Below are positions 48,858 to 61,006 of a DNA stretch of 64,000 nt, piece after piece (position 1 is the first letter of the stretch; each line of letters begins with the position of its first letter). The notes beneath the pieces were generated by a model. It worked only from the letters and a program-made list of their open reading frames with translations, did no database searches and was not told the origin of the DNA. The stretch is from Rhizophlyctis rosea (taxonomy: Eukaryota > Chytridiomycota > Chytridiomycetes > Rhizophlyctidales > Rhizophlyctidaceae). The stretch lies in assembly GCA_027596075.1 (NCBI GenBank), contig JADGJC010000081.1, forward strand, positions 62,001 through 126,000, given 5' to 3'. A program made the translations under genes and the position numbers.

Positions 48858-49886
48858 ATGCGCGCCAGCATTACTCTTGCGGCCTTGTCCTTCTTGCAAC
48901 TTGCGTCCGCACACTCTTGGCTGGACTGCGTCAAAACACAGCGCAACAACTATAACTCCTTGAAGCAAAATCCGAATCAACAGGTTGATGACACTTGTAT
49001 TGGCTGGCCGCGGAACCACCCCAACCCGGGCGACTGGCTCAAGCTCACCCTGAAAGAAAACTTCCTATGGCCTTTGAAGGAAGCCGGAAACACCTATGCC
49101 TGCCATCCCGGACAGAGAAGCAGCAACACCTACCTCACCAACGCTCCCATGGCCACCGCCACGCCTGGTGAAACGCTCATCCTTAAATACCCCGCCAACG
49201 GCCACTCGCGCAAACAGGGATCCTTCACCAATAGAGACCCCGGAAAGGCTCGCGTCTACTGGGCGGGAAAGGCAGCGACGGAGTTAGTCAAAACCACGGA
49301 TCTCACTGCATCCCGTATCATTGCTGAGGCTGGCTTCTCCGATGATAACATTGTTTACAATAAGCCCGATGGAACATTCGAAGAGAAAGCGAGCTACTTT
49401 AGTGTGAAACTTCCGTCGGGCATGGGAGAGGGGCGTCACATGCTGGTGTGGACGTGGGCATGGGACTATAATCAAAGTACCCAGAAGTGGGAGGACACAT
49501 ACTCTACCTGCTTTGATGTGTTGGTCAAGGGGGGTTCTGGTGGGACCGGGACCACAACGAAGGGATCCACCACAACCAAAACCGCGGTCAAAACGACTAC
49601 GAAAAAAGCTTCTACAACTGCGGCAACCAAAACAACCAAAAAGACAACAACGGTGAAGCGCACATCTACCACCACCATCAAACCCACATCCACCGCAACA
49701 TCTGCAGTGTGTTCCGGCACCGGTTATCAGGGGGGCATGCAGCAGTACCCTTGCAAAGGGTCCGCTTGCGCACCATGCTGGTATGGCCCCCGCGCCGAGG
49801 GAGGGTACGGAGCGTTCAGCTATGTTGATGGGAAGTGTCCTTGGACTGGAGGATGGGACTGTGGCAAGGGTGGGGCTCGGACATAG
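48858..49886 (+). CDS. Secreted LPMO-like protein with Cys-rich C-terminal module
   Basis: A single exon of 342 residues. A signal peptide (MRASITLAALSFLQLASA) is predicted to be cut so that mature residue 1 is His (HSWLDC), the hallmark of copper-dependent lytic polysaccharide monooxygenases (the histidine brace). A second candidate brace His lies in LKYPANGHSRK, and the strand WTWAWDY...STCFDVLV at the core's end resembles the axial Tyr/Phe strand of AA9/AA10 enzymes. Cysteines C22 and the TCIGWPR cysteine could pair. A Thr/Lys-rich linker of about 60 residues follows, then a module of about 60 residues with CSGTGYQGGMQQYPC, CAPCWYGP and GGWDCGKGG, perhaps a carbohydrate-binding domain. I cannot place it in a named AA family, so oxidase activity is inferred. 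Confidence 0.8.
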   Translation: MRASITLAALSFLQLASAHSWLDCVKTQRNNYNSLKQNPNQQVDDTCIGWPRNHPNPGDWLKLTLKENFLWPLKEAGNTYACHPGQRSSNTYLTNAPMATATPGETLILKYPANGHSRKQGSFTNRDPGKARVYWAGKAATELVKTTDLTASRIIAEAGFSDDNIVYNKPDGTFEEKASYFSVKLPSGMGEGRHMLVWTWAWDYNQSTQKWEDTYSTCFDVLVKGGSGGTGTTTKGSTTTKTAVKTTTKKASTTAATKTTKKTTTVKRTSTTTIKPTSTATSAVCSGTGYQGGMQQYPCKGSACAPCWYGPRAEGGYGAFSYVDGKCPWTGGWDCGKGGART

Positions 49887-50201
49887 CGACCATCCCGGCG
49901 TTATTCTAAGCGAGATAGGGCGAACAGGATAGATGCAATTGTAGGTAGTTGTATGGTCTGGTCAGCAGTAAATAGACTTGTCGAAAGAAACTGTTCCAAC
50001 GGAGGATGTGAAGAAGCCCATTCAGAGAAATGATGTGAAGTAAAAGTGAATAAACACACTATCGAGTGGGAATGCACTCGGCAACAAATGGCCGCTAAAG
50101 TGTACAGTATTACGATTGCATTTATATCATTGAACTCACAAGGGGAAGACCGTATGTACAGATGTTGTTACATACATTATTTACATGAAATACAATATCT
50201 A
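49887..50201. other. Convergent 3' region
   Basis: Between the LPMO-like gene and the end of CEP290; nothing coding seen. Confidence 0.45.
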
Positions 50202-53200
50202 TCACCGGTGACTTGAACCAGGTCCAGTATGGATACCAGCTTGTATTAGCACATCCTCCACAGCTATGCCCAACCTGCCACACAGAGCTCGCACAGTTGC
50301 CTCATACCGCACATTGAGCTCCATGCATTCCCGATAGTTATGGCGGAGGTCCTCCAGCTCCTCCAAGAGATTTGGCGTGAACTTGGACAGTTGTTCTAAA
50401 GCATTGGAACGTTTGACTCAATGGTTGCCCATCATCTGTAAAGTTATGGAATGTAACCAACCTCGCAAACAATGGATCTCTTTCTCCAACTCATGCCGTC
50501 CCGCCTCTCCATCCGGTGGCACTTCTTTTCGAGACGGCATAGATTCCGTTGCCATCTGTTCTGTCAGCTTGGTGGCCCGCGCTCTCCACATCTCCAGCTG
50601 CAGTGATGTTTTAGACATTGTGTGAATGTGCAGAGACTGCCTATGAACATACCTCTCGGGTCAACCGCCGATTTTCGCTTGCCAATCCGGAAGAAACCTC
50701 TTTCGCAGGATCAAGCAACTTTTGTATCATTTCGTTCCTTTCTGTCAATTCCATCCTCTGATTTTGCCCATCAGCCATGTGGTCAAGATTGCTTCGATTG
50801 CTTGGAAAAAAGCATATTTCTGATTATCTTACCAGATCCTTCACCAACTGCCGATTCCGAATCGCCTCTTCCTCATCCTCCTGCATGCTCCAAGCTCCGC
50901 TAACCGCTTGCTTCACATGGGACAGCTCCTGAACTAACTGATCCCTCTCAATCTCCCACTTTGACTGCGCCGATTGCGCAATGCGAAGTGATCGCCTCAG
51001 CTTGGTGTTTTCTTCTTCCACCCTGCCGAGTACGTTGATAAATAAACAACACAAAGAGTAAATCTGGTTCTACAAAGTTGAATGCACTTACTTTGCTATC
51101 GTTTTGCCCACATTTTGAACGGCTTTCCTTTCGTATTCCATTTCCTCCCGTTCCTTTTTCAGCTTCTTCAGTTCTTTTACCAGCTCCATGTATTTCGCTT
51201 GACTGGGTACAGCGCTTCCTGGCCTATTTCTTCGCTTAACATCTGACCGTAACTTATCCATTGCTCGAGAGAGGTGTTCAATGACGGCGAGAAGTTCGGA
51301 TGTTGATCGGTTGGAAAGGGTGGTACGTGCTGTTAACAAGGACGATAAAGGAACGGGGAGTGATGGAATGGCGGGGCTTTGGGTTGCTGCAGCCGCTGCC
51401 TGTGACTCTTTGACGGTTTGGATATACTAAGAACAGAAGTCAGCATTGAACGTGCAAACTGTTCGTAGCGGAAAACCACGGACCTGCTCCAGCTCAGTAA
51501 TCTTCCGCAATAACCTTTGACGTGCCATCTCTGCTTGTTCCTTGGCAGACTTTGTTTCGATAATTTCACGCTCTTTTTGGATCTTCTCAGTTTCCAGAGC
51601 TTGATATTTGTTCTGGACCACAGCAGTTAGTTTCAACTGCCAACCACACTGCCAAAAGTCCGACCGTGACGCACCATCAGATCCCGAATCCTGCTCTCCA
51701 GGACTCCCACCAATCCCTGGCTTCTATCCCCAATCTTAGCGGAAGTATCAATCATTCCGGTCATCTCGATTGACTCCTCATCACCACCACGAGGAAAGAC
51801 ACCTTTACTCCTTCGGAGTTGGTCATTGAGCTCCTCCACAATCTTCAGCCGTTCCTTCAGCTGCTTCGTCTCATGCTGGGTTTGGGTAACATCAGCATTG
51901 GTGGTAATATCCAACTTCCTCTTCTGGGCATCGCACTCAGCTTCGAGCTCATGGATACGGGATTGGAGTGACAGGATAGTATCCGCTTGCGACCTGATTT
52001 GCTGCAATTTTGCGTCGTCCTGAGAGTCTTTACTGGCAGGGGAATCAACCCAAGAAGCACCTCTGCTCATCCCTCTCCCGCTGACGTCGATTGAGTTTTT
52101 CCGTTTTTGGCCGGTTTGACCTATCATGATTGCGGATGCCAATTGGGATGATAACGTGTTCACTTTATGCTGAAGGCGTAGGCGGTCATGTTCGCTACGG
52201 GTGATGGTCTCCTTGAATGATGCCAAAGTGCGTTGTGCGCCATCACATTCCTCAGTCTGGAAAGCCGAGCATCAGACCAGCTGTCATAGAGTACTGAGCA
52301 TAAAGGCACTGGTACCTTCTCAGCTAACCGCTTCTTGAGATTCTCGATTCTGCGATTCAACTTTTTCTCAAGTTCCCATTTACTGATCGATTTTGTCGCA
52401 TCGGATTCTGGATTGAGGTAAGCTTATTGGTCGAGCGTAGCCTAATCGAAAAGTACGTACCGCGGTTGAATATTTGTTCAGAATGCAACCGCCCTTCAAT
52501 GGCAACTCCAACTTTTTGAGCATCAGCAGGAAGTTTCATTTCGAGATTTTTTGCGCCTTCCTTCTTTATGGATTCCGCAATGGTAGAAGTTGGGCGACTG
52601 GGTTGTTTATTTTCAACCGCATCTGCTTTCACAGGCTCCGCATTTTCATCCAAGACATGGCGGGATGCTGCGCTATGTGCTCTAGATGCTGGTCTACTTT
52701 CATGCTCACTTCCAGCCTCCGTTCCCTGTTAGAAGACACCTAAGCTTCTCGTTCTGAAATAACTGCAATCAATCATCTTACCTTCGCCTGCGACAAAGTC
52801 ATGTCCTCCAAAGCCCTTTTGAAATGATCCCGTTCCTCCCGCAGCCTTTTCGTCTTAACCTCCAATGTGTGCATTTGTTTTTGCGCTCTTTCCAATGTAT
52901 TCGTTTGCTTAGCAATTGTCTCTTCACGCTTGGCGATTTCTGCGGAAAGTCGTTTCATGTCTTCCTCCATTTCCGCTTCATCAAGGCGGTGTTCTTCGGC
53001 TTGCTTCGACAGCCTGTCAACCGCAAACGTTAGCCGAAACCCAGAAGCCTGCTGACAAATGATGCATACCTCTGCATTTTAGCTTCCAGTTGATTCACCT
53101 TGGTGTTTAAGGTTGCTGTTCTGGCTTCGACCATCTGTTGCAAGTCATATCGGTCATGATCGACTCGAATCTTCTTTTGCGCGACGTCTTCAGCTGCCTC

Positions 53201-56200
53201 TTGCATTTTGGACCGTAGCTGCAAAGGCAATAGGTGAAACCGTGTACAATGCATCAGTATGAACGGTTTCGCGCTGCACCTTCTGAACCACTTTCTGCAA
53301 ATTCGCGTGCTTCACAGTTTTCAAGTCCAGCTCATGTTTAAGCTTTGCGATATTTTCAAGCAGTTCTGGTGACTGGTGTTCCACCTTCTCCTGCAGCGTT
53401 TGGATCTGTGTATTGAGATCTTCAACTCGCTTCAACTGTTTAAACGGATATACGTTTTAGCTCTTCTTCGCATCAAAAGATCAGGACAATGCATCTGACC
53501 TGCTCTTCTATCGCAGCCGTTTTTTCTTCATTGTCCTTTGTGAAACGGTCCAGCTCAGCTTTTCGTGCACGACGTTCTTCTTCCAGTTCTCCGCCCAGCT
53601 GCTGTACTCGCCCTTTCAGAGATGAAATCTCCACATCCTGTAACAGGTGTCATCTCTCAGCGAGAAAACTATTTCCGATGGTACCTTACCTTCGCTTGCA
53701 TAACCTTCTCCAATCTTTCGACATCATCTACGTGAGGTGGGCTTTTGCACAACATCAGTGTCAGTTAGGGATTTTGAATCCGAAGGGCAGTACCTGAGAT
53801 TATCCCCCTCCCTGTCTGCCCTTGCTTGAGGTAGCTTCGATATGTGCGTGATTTCTCGGTCGTTCAGCTTATTCAGCAAAACGACTTTACCCGCTAGTTC
53901 TGCTTTGTGCCTCTGCAACCCACATTCATGCACTCTTCAATGACAGTCCTTGTATGAACAGCCATAAACGACAAACAAACCTCCTTTTGCAAAAGCATAT
54001 CATCTCGAAGCTCCTTCACCATCGCTTGATATTTCTCCACCAATTCCCCTTTTTGCAACAACTGAGTCTGCAAAGACTTTATCGACTCTTGAGCGGTACG
54101 AATGGTTTGGTCTTCGCGTCTTCGCGATATGGAAGTCATTTTGATGGCTATTCCAAGAGAGTCAGTTGTTCGCTCCATTTGAAGCGCCATCCATGAAAGC
54201 ATTTACCTCCGATTTCGTCTTGATCTTTTTTCTCCATATCGTGCTTTGACACTTCCAACCGCAGTTTGGTAACATCCTTGTTCGTCTGAAGCAGCCTCTG
54301 TCCCGTTTCCTGTCGGCAACATAAGCTATGATGCTCCACAAGCGTTATGTCCTCCAAGCGCATTATACCGACCTCAACTAGATGCTCCAAGACAGAGATT
54401 TTGCCTTCTAAGTTCGATATAGTCATCTCCTGTGCAGTGCATATTCTACTACGCTCCACGAGCAAACGCAGAGAAGTCTCCAATTGCTGTCCGATAGGGA
54501 GACTTCGATCTGGTAAGATTTGTTTCAACTGCACAAACCATCGGTGTCAGTCATCACATATTACTAGTTAACTGCGTACCGAGTTTCCATACCTCTGCAG
54601 CCGTTGCAGCCTGGTAAATGCGATCTCGCTCCTCTTCCAGCTTTTGAATGGTCATCTCCAACTCGTTTTGACGCAACTCCCATTCCAGTTGACGTGCATC
54701 CAAAGCAGCCTGATGTTAGATGTAAAATTGCTTTACATGTCATGTGCAATCAGAGTGTCAAGCCAGTCAGTCCGTACATTTGAATGAGCCAGCTTCTCCT
54801 CCAACGTGCCAATGTTCTCCCCAATTAATCGAGCTTCAGACTCTACGGAAGATCGTGCTGCGCTCTCTCGGGCTAGCTGTCGCTCCAACCTCAGATTGGA
54901 CAGTTGCAAGTCAGACAACTTTGTATGCCAAGCTACGATGCGCTGATTGGCTGGCGAGTTGCCTCGTAGCGTTGCGACCAGATTGGTTTGCTGTTCCAAT
55001 TGAAGGGTCATATGCGCGATTGTATCTGTGTCGATGGATGAATGACCTTGCCGCTTCGCAACGTGGATGAAAACAGTTTGACTCTTACCCTGACAATCTA
55101 AAAGCTCAACATGTGCAGCGTCCGCCTCCGCTTTCAGTTTCGATGTTTGCGCTTTCAGATGCCGCACAAGATCACATGTCCGCTACAATATGGGTCAGTC
55201 GAGTATTTCAGAGGCATTAGTAATTCTAGGTCTCAGCATGTACCTCATGTCTCTCCAACTTCACTGCGCCGCCGAGCTGGATCCGCATCTCAATAACAGT
55301 GTGCTGTAGATACCTCAACCGCTTCTTATGATCCATTCTCATCTGGAAGATGATCCGGTGATTTTCTTCCATGGCGTTCTCCAACTACATCATAGTATTA
55401 GCACTGCGAGACACAAACACAATAAATGTGACAATGTATACCTGCACCACCGTTCCTTCCAACTTCATGCATTTGGACAGGGCAGTCTCCAATTTACGCA
55501 AAGCCGCCGTTTCACTAACTTGCAAAGCAAGGATATGATGATGCAGCTTCCCAATCAGAAGTTTATCCTCCCCTTCCATCTGCAACTCCCGAATAGCAGC
55601 GCGCAAAATATCCTTCTCCTTGGCATCCGCCGCTTGCATGTGAGCAATATCCGCCGCTTGCGACATAGCAATGTCACTGATGTTCTTGTCTGGTTGCGAG
55701 ATCATTAGTTTCCGGCCGACATTGTCAATGGAAGTGTTAGCTCACATTTCGCGACTTCTTCTTTTAGCTTGACCACTTGCTTCTCCAATTGCGCGACATG
55801 CTGCTTGATGCGATCGTGCTCCTCTTTGCTCAGATAGCCCTGTTGTAGTGATTTCGTCAGGGACTATTCCTATCTCCGCACCAAAGGAAAACAGATTATG
55901 CACTTACTTCCAATCCATGCTGCATCTTCAGTTCCACCCCGCGCAACCGTAAGTTTTCTTCTTGAGCTTCCAAGTACATCTGATCAAGCGCTTCCAACCG
56001 TTTTCTGAGCTGTGCCATGCTGGTGAGTGTGGTGCTGCATGATCGCAATTGATCAGAAAAACCATACCTCGGATTCGGCCGCGGTCAATTCTGCAGCTTT
56101 CTTCTCAGCAGTCGCAGCACGATGTTGCGCCACCTCCAGCCTAACTTCCGCACACGTAGCTCTCTGCTCAGCTTCCACAACCAATTGTGCGGATCCGGAC

Positions 56201-59200
56201 GCCTGGTTCTGCCCTCCACGGGCCAGCCTCCCCAACGCTGCCTCCATTTTGGTTGCGTTACTCCTTGCCTCAAATAGATCAGCCTCTGCTCGCTCAAGCC
56301 GTTCCTTCAATTCTCTATTACGGCGCATCTCCGTTTCGAGGTTCTCCTTCTCTGATATCCATTTGGACTGCCATTCCAACAAGCTTCGGATCTTTGTTTG
56401 AGATAGTTGCAGTTGGGCTTCAAGGCTTTCGTGCTCAGCCATGGGCACGGATTCTGTGGGAAATGAGTCAGTCAGCTGTGTTTATGACGCTTCTTCACAA
56501 ATATACTTACCAGACAACTGCTGTTGCAAATCCTCAACTTCTTGCCGTGCAGCATTCTTGTACCGTTGCAGCCGCCCAATAGTTTCTTTGGCCGTACGAT
56601 CAAGTTCTGCCATATCACTCTACTGAACATTGAGCGGGCATGCCTTGCCAAAAACCACCAAACAATCTCACCTTCAATCTCCCAACCTCCTTCCTCAATC
56701 CATTCTCTACCTCCACCATAGCTAAATATCGCCTCGTCAAACTCTTCTCATTTGTCAGCAACACTATTAACCGACGTTGAGTCTCCACTAAATTCCGCTT
56801 TACGTCATCTGGTCCCATATGTACAGCTTCGGCAATAAGTTCTAACTCTTTCATCCGCAGTATTGCGTCGTCTTTTGCTGCTACGGCTTCCTTCAATTGC
56901 CGTTGGGATTGCTGGATTTCCAAGGCGTGAGTTTCTTTTGTGGTTTGTAGGTCTCGGTATAGCAGATGTTGCTTCTGAGCTAGCAGTCCATAGTCGGTCT
57001 GGGTGGGAAACGAAAGTGAGATTGTGAGGACTGCAATGAAGCGAGATTGATGTTTCATGACGTACGGCATATTTCTCCAGCGCCGTCTTGGTCTGGGTCA
57101 ACTCCTTATCGAGCCGCTCTTGATCCGATAAACTCTGAACAAGCTGCTCCACCAATGATGAATAATCTTGCATGTTGCCCAGTGACAATTCGGCAGGCAA
57201 GTCCAAAATCCTTCGCCGAGGTGCAATGGCTCGCTCTTTCCACACATTGCGCTCTTCCCTGACATTGGTGGATTCTCTCTCAATGCGTTCAAGAGTCGCT
57301 TTCATTTCTGCAGCAACTCGCTTCTCTTCCTGAAGCTCGATACGAAGGGCCTGTAGATACTTCAGCACTTGGTCTTCGCCTTCGAAAATTGATTCATGTA
57401 AACCCCTACTGACCTGAGTAACACCTATGACGTCCTGTTCCGCCTGAGAGCTTTGCAATCGACGACTTTGTTCCTGCCGCAACTTGCTCTCAATTAACTC
57501 CACCAGTTGCTCCACTATAGGGAGCGTGATCGACTTCTTGCCATCCGACTTTCCATTTTGCATCAGTCTGACAAGTGTTGCGGAGACCTCCTTGATGGCG
57601 GCTTCCAACGCGGCATTTTCTTTGCTGATTTCTTCCAATCGGCTCTGTATAAACATGCCATGAGATATATGTACAGGTAATCCTGAAGAACCATAGTAGC
57701 TTGGCAGCTGACCTGAGCCTTATTGGCCAACACTCGCGATTCCTCCGCATTGACTTGGGCACGCTCCAATTCAAGAGCGAGCTTATCAAACTGGGCGCTA
57801 TCCAGATTGCCAAAGCCAGCTCCGCCTGCTGTAAACATTTGCACAATGGTCACACCACCATTTGACGGACCCACCAACGACATTGCGATCAACAGCACAC
57901 CTGAAGTCCTCCTTGTCTTCCCCTTAGTGCGCAAAAACTCCGCATAATCTTCCATCTCCGCCAGTTCCGCTGCTGTGAGACCAAGTTGAGCAGCCCGTCC
58001 ACCACGCTGTATCATCAAAACAACACGGCTCATTAGTTGCAAATCCGCACGTGTCCATTGACTCAGTATGGAACATACCTCAAGCGCATGCAACCTCATC
58101 GCCTTCTTAAACTGCAATCTCTCCTCCTCCAACCTATCAATCTCCTTCTGAAGCTCCATGTTCAGTGACTGCGCTTGTTCCTATGTACGCAAAATTTTCA
58201 GCGTGAAAATACATTACAGAAAATTGACGACGTTCTGCATCATACCAATTCAATCGCCCGTTTACTCCTCAACAATGATAGATCGATTTTAATAGACGTA
58301 TCGATCCCCAACCGTCGTCGTAGTTCTTCATTTTCTTCCAGTAGTTCATCGATCTGATTTCACTCGTTCAGTGACCGCAACGACATGCAGCGCATGTCAA
58401 ATCTCCAAACCTGACACTGCAAATCATTCGTCTTCTCCGTCAACACCACAATATCCTTCTCCCTCATCCTTTTCTGCAACTTCTCTTCCTTAATTTCCCT
58501 CACAGCTTCCTGTAGTCCATACTCGCCTTCACCCCACCAGCATAATCAGTTCACCACCCCTAAAACTCCGCGCAATTCACAAGAAACCAACTCACCCCTC
58601 TCATACCGCTCAACCATCTCCCTCAACTCCAAAAGCTCCTTCTCCCTCCCCTCCAATTGACCATCAATCTGCCTCATCTTGCTCACGTCATCCCGATGCC
58701 GCGATTTGTAGACATCGATCTTTTCTTTGAGTTTTGCGACGGCGGTGAGGTGGGCTCGGGTTGTGTCGGTTTCGGGGGTGTGCTGGAGAGATTGTTAGTA
58801 AGTAGGTTCGAAATGGATGCATGGGATTGTGGGGCGGACCTGGTGCTTTAAGGCCTTGTCTAATTGATCCCAGTCGACGGAAAGGAGTTCGAAATCGTGG
58901 TATACTTCCGAGAGTTTGTCGTTGAGGGCTTGGATCTGTTCGTCTGTGTGGGTTTCCGTCAATGTCCTGCTGGCAACTGTCACTCATAACAATGTACGGA
59001 ATTCCAACCTTTCTCGCTAATCAACTTCTTCATAGCATTGATATTGAAGTACCGTATCTCCTCCCTCGACGTTTCCAAATCCTCCGACAACCTCTGTATG
59101 TGCTCATCTTTTTCATGTAGTTGCCGCTTCAGGTCGCGGTTGGTGTTCTGAATTGAATGATGTTTGAGATTTCGACCAGAACACATTCAACCGAACGAAA

Positions 59201-60605
59201 ACGGGAATGATACCTTCTGTGACCGTATCTCCTTATGCATCTCTTCCAACAATTTCTCGTCCCTGGAACCGCCCGAAGCCAACTGCGCGGAAAGATCATG
59301 CAGCTTCTGTTTGATAGCATCGCGTTCTTCCGTCAAGCGGTCAATCATACGGTCATTCTGGACAATGATCTCCTGTGCTTCTTCTTGTTCTTTGCCGGTT
59401 CTGAGGGTATTTGAGTACGATATCATGTGATTAGCATTTCACATCTCATCTGTCTCACCTTTCGATCTCCAGCACAGTTGCTTCAAGCTCTTGCGCCATG
59501 GTGTCAATTTCATCATGAAGCTGAGCGTTCTCTGCGCTGAGAATTTGAACTTCTGCAACGTAGCGGTTGATCTCGGTGTTCTTGTCCTGTGTCAACAACA
59601 GGGGTTACGGTTTTGACAAACTCATCATACCCATGTTCAATCCGTCTCTTACCTTTAGCTGATTCCGGAACTGATCCTCATCCACGGTTTTAGACTGCAA
59701 CCGGTCTTTCTGATTGTTCAACTGAACGACGTAATGCTGAATTTCCCCTTTCAGTCGTTTGACATCATCCTCTAGCGTGACTACTTTCACTTTCTCGTTT
59801 CCCACCGCCTGTGATTCATATCAAAAAGTCAATATAAGAACGCGGCGATCATGGCTGGTGGTCAAAAGACTCACCAAACCAAGTTCCTGCACAGTACGCC
59901 GCTCTGCATCCAGAGCAGTTTCCGCAGTTGTTACATCTTTCGTGAGTGCTTCGTTCCGCCGCTCCAACTCGGAGATGTCTTCTCGCAGACTTCGAATCTC
60001 TGACAGTTTATGATTGAGCACTACCCATTAATCATGCCAAAATAATGTTGCTTCATTACCAGCCCCATATGAGTCTCCTCCTAGTGCAGCAGCCCTTTGC
60101 CTGTTCAATTCTGATTCTGTATTTCTCAGTGTGGTCTGTGTCACATGGAGGAACGTACATTTAGATCACATCCATGCATGTAAAAAAAGTCAAAATGAAC
60201 GCTCACGTCGAGATCTTGAATCTGCTCTTCCGCCTCCTCGAGGTACATGTTCTTCAATCTGGAAAGAAAGAGCATAAGCTGGGGCTTGGCGGTACCAATT
60301 CAACACACAGTGCTGCCTACTCCATTGCCGCCTGCGTAAGTCGAAACAGATGAAGCAAGTTCGCAGGTGTCGCTCTCGGATCGTCCAAGCGCACCTGCGC
60401 GGTGGCCAATGCGGGGTAGAGCTCCTCCAGTTGTTCATCTGCATTTCCACTATCCTATATTATTATATGAAACTCGCTTAGGAGGTCGCGACTAGGAAGA
60501 ATCCCGGTGGCAATCTATCACGAACCTGAAGCACATCATCGACGTTTATTTCCAATATTCGGTCCCAGTCTATCGGACTGGTCTTTGGGAGAAAGGAGCC
60601 TGCCA
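50202..60605 (-). CDS. CEP290: CEP290, ciliary transition-zone coiled-coil protein
   Basis: CEP290 (NPHP6) forms the Y-links that tie the axoneme to the membrane at the ciliary transition zone and gates protein entry. The gene spans 10.4 kb with several dozen short exons and introns of about 50-100 bp. The start MAGSFLPKTSPIDWDRILE matches the conserved N-terminal WxxI block. Clear landmarks follow along almost unbroken coiled coil: RRRLGIDTSIKIDLSLLR then MELQKEIDRLEEERLQFKKA; KKSITLPIVEQLVELIES; TNEKSLTRRYLAMVEVENGL; LIGKLHHHILALQVSETAAL; and the very end FTPNLLEELEDLRHNYREC with a GRLGIAVED tail. These match CEP290 in the same order. Estimated length is about 2,500 residues, as in animals. 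Individual small exons were not all resolved. Confidence 0.9.
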
Positions 60606-61006
60606 TTTCAGCATTCTTCAACACAATTTCCTATCATATGGGGTTTGGGTGCTGACATTTAGAAGTCAAAATTGTTGGAGATCACCAAGGTCGGGAACTT
60701 GGACACCCAACGTCAGTGGCGCAGCACAATTATGTAAGCAATATTTCGCCTTCTGCTCCTTGTCCCCTCCCCTCATCCATTGAAAGCCGGCAATCATCAA
60801 TGATCCAATCAGACCACGAGACCAGCAAACTCACAGAAAGGCACAAAGATTTACAAAAATTTACTACATATCAATCTACATATATGCTCGTTCCCCCACA
60901 CTCCCCACCAAGTCCGTGGGGTCACGGTCGGCGATCCGAGCCAATACAGTATCTTACAATGCTGAGTGTGACTAAGGCTATCCAAACAGCGTAAAAAAAC
61001 GTCCAT
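60606..61006. other. Region between CEP290 start and kinase end
   Basis: About 400 bp, upstream of CEP290 and downstream of the kinase, both on the minus strand. Nothing coding seen. Confidence 0.45.
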
